A stretch of DNA of 7,392 nt from Deltaproteobacteria bacterium (GTDB lineage Bacteria > Desulfobacterota > Desulfobacteria > Desulfobacterales > BuS5). This document shows positions 4,879-7,392 of the stretch, in pieces (the stretch's first letter is position 1; every line of letters begins with the position of its first letter). The DNA lies in assembly GCA_021157555.1 (NCBI GenBank), contig JAGGWL010000174.1, positions 1-7,392 on the forward strand, read 5' to 3'. Both the position numbers and the translations under genes were made by a program. Below the pieces are notes generated by a model that worked only from the letters and a program-made list of their open reading frames with translations, did not search any database and was not told the DNA's origin.

Positions 4879-6132
4879 ATGATAGCTGAAATACTTGCAA
4901 CCGGTGATGAAATCCGGTCAGGAGCTTTAATCGACAGCAATTCTGCTTATATTGCTCAAAACCTTGAAGAATCAGGTGTTGAAGTACTCCGGCATATCTG
5001 TGTGGGTGATGATATGGATATCATGGTCTCTACTTTAATGGCCATCAGCAATAGAGCCGATTTTTGCGTGGTTACAGGGGGGCTTGGCCCGACAACGGAT
5101 GACATAACTGCTGAAGCGGCTGCAAAAGCAGCCGAAGTCGATCTTTTTCTTGAGCATAACGCATTAAAAAATATTGAAGATTTTTTTAAAAATCGTAAAC
5201 GTTTGATGAGTAGTTCCAATCAAAAACAGGCTCTTATGCCTCAAGGGGCCGCAGTAATATATAACTATGCCGGGACAGCACCCGGTTTTCATTTAAAAAT
5301 AAACAGATGCGTTTTCTTTTTTATACCAGGCGTTCCATTTGAAATGAAAAAAATGCTTATAAATGATGTTATTCCAAACATCTACAATCTATGCGGAAAA
5401 AAACGGGATTTCTGTCTAATTAAAACCATATCAACCTTCGGTATAACTGAAGCCGCGACTGGAGAAAAACTTGTCGGAATAGAATCCGTATTCCCGGATT
5501 TAAAAATCGGATTTCGAGCAAAATTTCCTGAAATTCAGGTAAAAATCTATCTTTACGGTAAAGATGAAAAGATCCTGAATAAACGTATGGACGAAGCCTG
5601 CCAATGGATTCTCGCAAAAATAGGATCCAAAACTTTTTCTGTTCAAGGTAAAACAATGGAAGCTGAAGTCGCACAGCTTCTTTTAAAACAAAAATCAACC
5701 ATCGCCGTTGCTGAAAGCTGTACCGGTGGACTGATATCTCACCGCCTTACCAATATACCAGGCAGCTCTGGCTATTTTCTTTTTTCAGCTATATCCTATT
5801 CCAACGAATCCAAAATAAAAGTACTCGGTGTTTCTCCTGAAACCTTGCAAATAAACGGCGCTGTGCATGAGGAGACCGTCAAGGAAATGGCAGAAGGAGC
5901 CAAAAATCTTGCAGGAGCCGACTACGGACTTTCAACAAGCGGTATTGCAGGACCGAGCGGAGGGACAAACGATAAACCTGTTGGTACATTATGTATTGGC
6001 ATAGCAACCCCCAAAGGTACAAAAGCGTTCAGATTCAACTCGGTTTTTGATAAACGCTCAATGAACAAAGCCGTCTTTGCCATGAAAGCTCTGGACCTTT
6101 TCAGGCGGGAATTGCTTTTATTAGATGTTTAG
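4879..6132 (+). CDS. cinA: CinA-family nicotinamide nucleotide amidase / ADP-ribose pyrophosphatase
   Basis: The 417-residue protein has the full two-domain CinA form. The N-terminal MoaB/MogA-like COG1058 domain (about 1-170) carries ATGDEI (7-12), TGGLGPTTDD (66-75) and FIPGVPFEM (148-156), and is linked to ADP-ribose/CoA pyrophosphatase activity in this family. A linker domain (about 175-255) follows. The C-terminal PncC domain (about 258-413) carries AESCTGG (278-284, nucleophile Ser280), ISYSNESK (305-312) and TSGIAGPSGG (353-362). PncC deamidates NMN to NaMN in pyridine nucleotide salvage. The ATG at 4879 fits the family N-terminus and has AGGA ten bases upstream. The gene lies 97 nt after mqnD on the same strand; co-transcription is possible but not shown. 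Confidence 0.95.
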   Translation: MIAEILATGDEIRSGALIDSNSAYIAQNLEESGVEVLRHICVGDDMDIMVSTLMAISNRADFCVVTGGLGPTTDDITAEAAAKAAEVDLFLEHNALKNIEDFFKNRKRLMSSSNQKQALMPQGAAVIYNYAGTAPGFHLKINRCVFFFIPGVPFEMKKMLINDVIPNIYNLCGKKRDFCLIKTISTFGITEAATGEKLVGIESVFPDLKIGFRAKFPEIQVKIYLYGKDEKILNKRMDEACQWILAKIGSKTFSVQGKTMEAEVAQLLLKQKSTIAVAESCTGGLISHRLTNIPGSSGYFLFSAISYSNESKIKVLGVSPETLQINGAVHEETVKEMAEGAKNLAGADYGLSTSGIAGPSGGTNDKPVGTLCIGIATPKGTKAFRFNSVFDKRSMNKAVFAMKALDLFRRELLLLDV

Positions 6133-6170
6133 CCCGACTTTCGTGCTTTTCTCAAGCTAATTTTTTTTAG

Positions 6171-6221
6171 AAAATTGTCATTGAGAATAAATTCAATTAG
6201 TTGTAAAAAATCGACAATTTT
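6171..6221. repeat. 9-bp inverted repeat with nested 5-bp repeat
   Basis: AAAATTGTC (6171-6179) is the reverse complement of GACAATTTT (6213-6221), separated by 33 bases. Inside the loop, ATTGA (6180-6184) pairs with TCAAT (6193-6197). It begins 38 bases after the cinA stop and could fold at the end of the cinA transcript. In the plus sense only a few U follow the distal arm. Confidence 0.4.
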
Positions 6222-6335
6222 TATTAAACTGAAGTTTCACCGTTTTTCAAACAGTTTTTAGATCATACAAATTCTCTATCTTAAAAAAAATACTAATTGG
6301 TACGAAAAATGAATTTCAATTATTTATAATTTTTA

Positions 6336-6351
6336 ACAAAAATATTTTTGT
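6336..6351. repeat. Perfect 16-bp palindrome ACAAAAATATTTTTGT
   Basis: The sequence equals its own reverse complement over 16 bases. It resembles an operator for a dimeric DNA-binding protein, but no promoter or gene start is nearby, and AT-only palindromes arise easily in such DNA. Confidence 0.45.
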
Positions 6352-6363
6352 GAAAACATGTCA

Positions 6364-6394
6364 TTCTCAACCCAGTGTTTACGAGGTTTGAGAA
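6364..6394. repeat. 10-bp imperfect inverted repeat hairpin
   Basis: TTCTCAACCC (6364-6373) pairs with GGTTTGAGAA (6385-6394) at nine of ten positions around an 11-base loop. This is the most GC-containing hairpin of the gap and a possible terminator for cinA, though AAAAA rather than a T run follows it. Confidence 0.45.
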
Positions 6395-6612
6395 AAAACT
6401 TGATCATTGAGTATAATAATAATTTCGTTCGCTAAAATAAAACAGTTTGAAAAAAGATATTTAAAATAAAAAAATAACCAATTATTTCCTTAGTTTTCTC
6501 CCAATATTTTACATTATTAGCCTAACTATCTGTTTTTAATATTAATTGTGCTAATTTTTGCAACACCATTTTGGAGTAGAGTATGTTTTTTCTGAATAGT
6601 TTGATATTTTTC

Positions 6613-7323
6613 TTAGCGGTGTGATGTTTCTAAAAAGAATTTTTCTATTCCTGCACAAATAGAGCCCACTAAAACTTGTAACTCACTGATATTATTCATT
6701 TTATTTTCTTCAACCGGATTGGTTATATATCCTGTTTCGATTAAAACAGCCGGCATATCGGCACTTTCAAGCAGAAAAACCGGAGCGGTTTGTAACCTTG
6801 TGTTGGTATCGACTTTCTGTTCTTGAATACTTTTTTGAATGAATTCTGCAAGGAGGCTGCTTGCCTTGATATGCCTGATCTGAAGGCTGCTCCAGATATC
6901 ATCAGCAGGGGGAAAATGCAGATCATCTGAAAGCCTTTGACCTATTAACTCCTTAAAATAGAATATATTTATACCAGCGGCTTTGTGAAGAAAACTGCTT
7001 CCTGTGTGTATGCTTATAAAAATATCGGCTTTCAGGTGATTTGCAACAGCAGTTCTACTATTCAAATCAAGTTTGTAATCATCTGTTCTTGTAAGTATGG
7101 TTCTATATTTGTTCCCAAGTTTTTTTTTAATCATTTGCGCAAGTTTTAGAGTAATATCTTTTTCCATTGTTTTGCCGGGGCCCTTTGCTCCTGTATCATA
7201 CCCCCCATGCCCGGGATCCAAAATAATTATTTTTTTATTGAAAAAAATCTCTTTCGCCGCCTTTGCCTGAGTGCTTGGAAAAAAGATTAGTGCAAGGATT
7301 AACATACCGATAGTCTTTTCCAA
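6613..7323 (-). CDS. Secreted N-acetylmuramoyl-L-alanine amidase (Amidase_3)
   Basis: This zinc amidase would cut the amide bond between MurNAc and the stem peptide in the periplasm. The 236 residues are a short hydrophobic signal-like segment (about 5-22, ending near QAKAA) and then one catalytic domain. Its family motifs are ILDPGHGGYDTGAKG (34-48, zinc ligand His39), MEKDITL (53-59, zinc ligand Glu54), FISIHTG (102-108, zinc ligand His106) and VLIETGYITNPVEE (193-206, catalytic Glu196). There is no AMIN, LysM or SPOR domain, and only a short segment between the third ligand and the catalytic Glu. The start is uncertain. TTG at 7323 lacks a ribosome site and follows an in-frame TAA by one codon. 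ATG at 7305 would leave a signal peptide without its basic N-region. It is convergent with cinA. Confidence 0.9.
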   Translation of the reverse strand: MEKTIGMLILALIFFPSTQAKAAKEIFFNKKIIILDPGHGGYDTGAKGPGKTMEKDITLKLAQMIKKKLGNKYRTILTRTDDYKLDLNSRTAVANHLKADIFISIHTGSSFLHKAAGINIFYFKELIGQRLSDDLHFPPADDIWSSLQIRHIKASSLLAEFIQKSIQEQKVDTNTRLQTAPVFLLESADMPAVLIETGYITNPVEENKMNNISELQVLVGSICAGIEKFFLETSHR

Positions 7324-7392
7324 CGGTTACATATAATAAAAATAAACTAAAACCAATACTTCTTGAAATCAAATCCAATGAGCTGATATATA

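Larger units (their letters stand above)
6133..6612. other. 480-bp AT-rich intergenic region between convergent genes
   Basis: I see no supportable gene here: the longest ATG frame I checked by hand (6358) gives 25 residues. The region holds three inverted repeats, listed separately, and many A and T runs. It separates the 3' ends of cinA and the amidase, so it must hold the terminators of both, but no GC-rich stem with a U-tract is obvious. Confidence 0.7.

Noticed and set aside
6358..6435. A 25-codon ATG frame in the cinA-amidase gap.
   Set aside because: It is too short, has no ribosome site and overlaps the 6364-6394 inverted repeat.
6741..6926. A 61-residue minus-strand frame inside the amidase.
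   Set aside because: It is a shadow of the amidase coding sequence, whose own frame has all the zinc and catalytic motifs.
1..7392. CRISPR arrays, tRNA or rRNA genes, and transposase genes.
   Set aside because: I found no regularly spaced repeats, no tRNA-like cloverleaf and no transposase or integrase motifs; the window is mostly conserved housekeeping genes.

Overview
The window looks like chromosomal core sequence from an AT-rich Gram-negative bacterium. My best guess is a sulfate reducer of the Desulfobacterales type (Desulfobacterota). That guess rests on protein character: futalosine-pathway menaquinone genes, a complete MinCDE set, a DUF2914 membrane protein, and a long-stem intergenic repeat of a kind I associate with that group. 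It is not based on a marker gene.

Layout: (a) bases 3-86 hold a 31-bp-stem hairpin repeat. (b) 99-347, minus strand: a small single-pass membrane protein of unknown function. (c) 431-1225, plus strand: futalosine hydrolase (mqnB), overlapping by 23 nt a membrane-anchored DUF2914 protein (1203-1916). (d) A 185-bp spacer with two candidate promoters precedes minC (2102-2797), minD (2847-3644) and minE (3658-3930). (e) The next reading frame, about 3951-4781, encodes MqnD, another enzyme of the futalosine pathway. (f) A short hairpin-bearing spacer leads to cinA (4879-6132). (g) 480 bp of very AT-rich DNA (6133-6612) has several inverted repeats but no gene I can support. (h) 6613-7323, minus strand: a secreted N-acetylmuramoyl-L-alanine amidase, convergent with cinA.

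The genes serve three jobs. MqnB and MqnD make menaquinone through the futalosine route. MinC, MinD and MinE place the division septum, and the amidase may split septal peptidoglycan. CinA repairs or recycles nicotinamide nucleotides. The two mqn genes sit on either side of the min operon.

The most interesting point is the minE/mqnD junction. The MqnD frame is intact and well conserved from its N-terminal TCPNDTF motif on, yet it has no ATG, GTG or TTG upstream of that motif. The frame is open upstream into the end of minE. There, in the 40-nt overlap, lies a perfect A AAA AAG heptamer in the minE frame, and a -1 slip on it would fuse 86 of the 90 MinE residues to complete MqnD (374 aa predicted). 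The alternatives are initiation at a rare ATA or ATC codon, recent loss of the start codon, or a sequence error. Secondary points are a 25-bp imperfect direct repeat bracketing the DUF2914 gene and a 14-bp tandem duplication that doubles the Shine-Dalgarno of minD.
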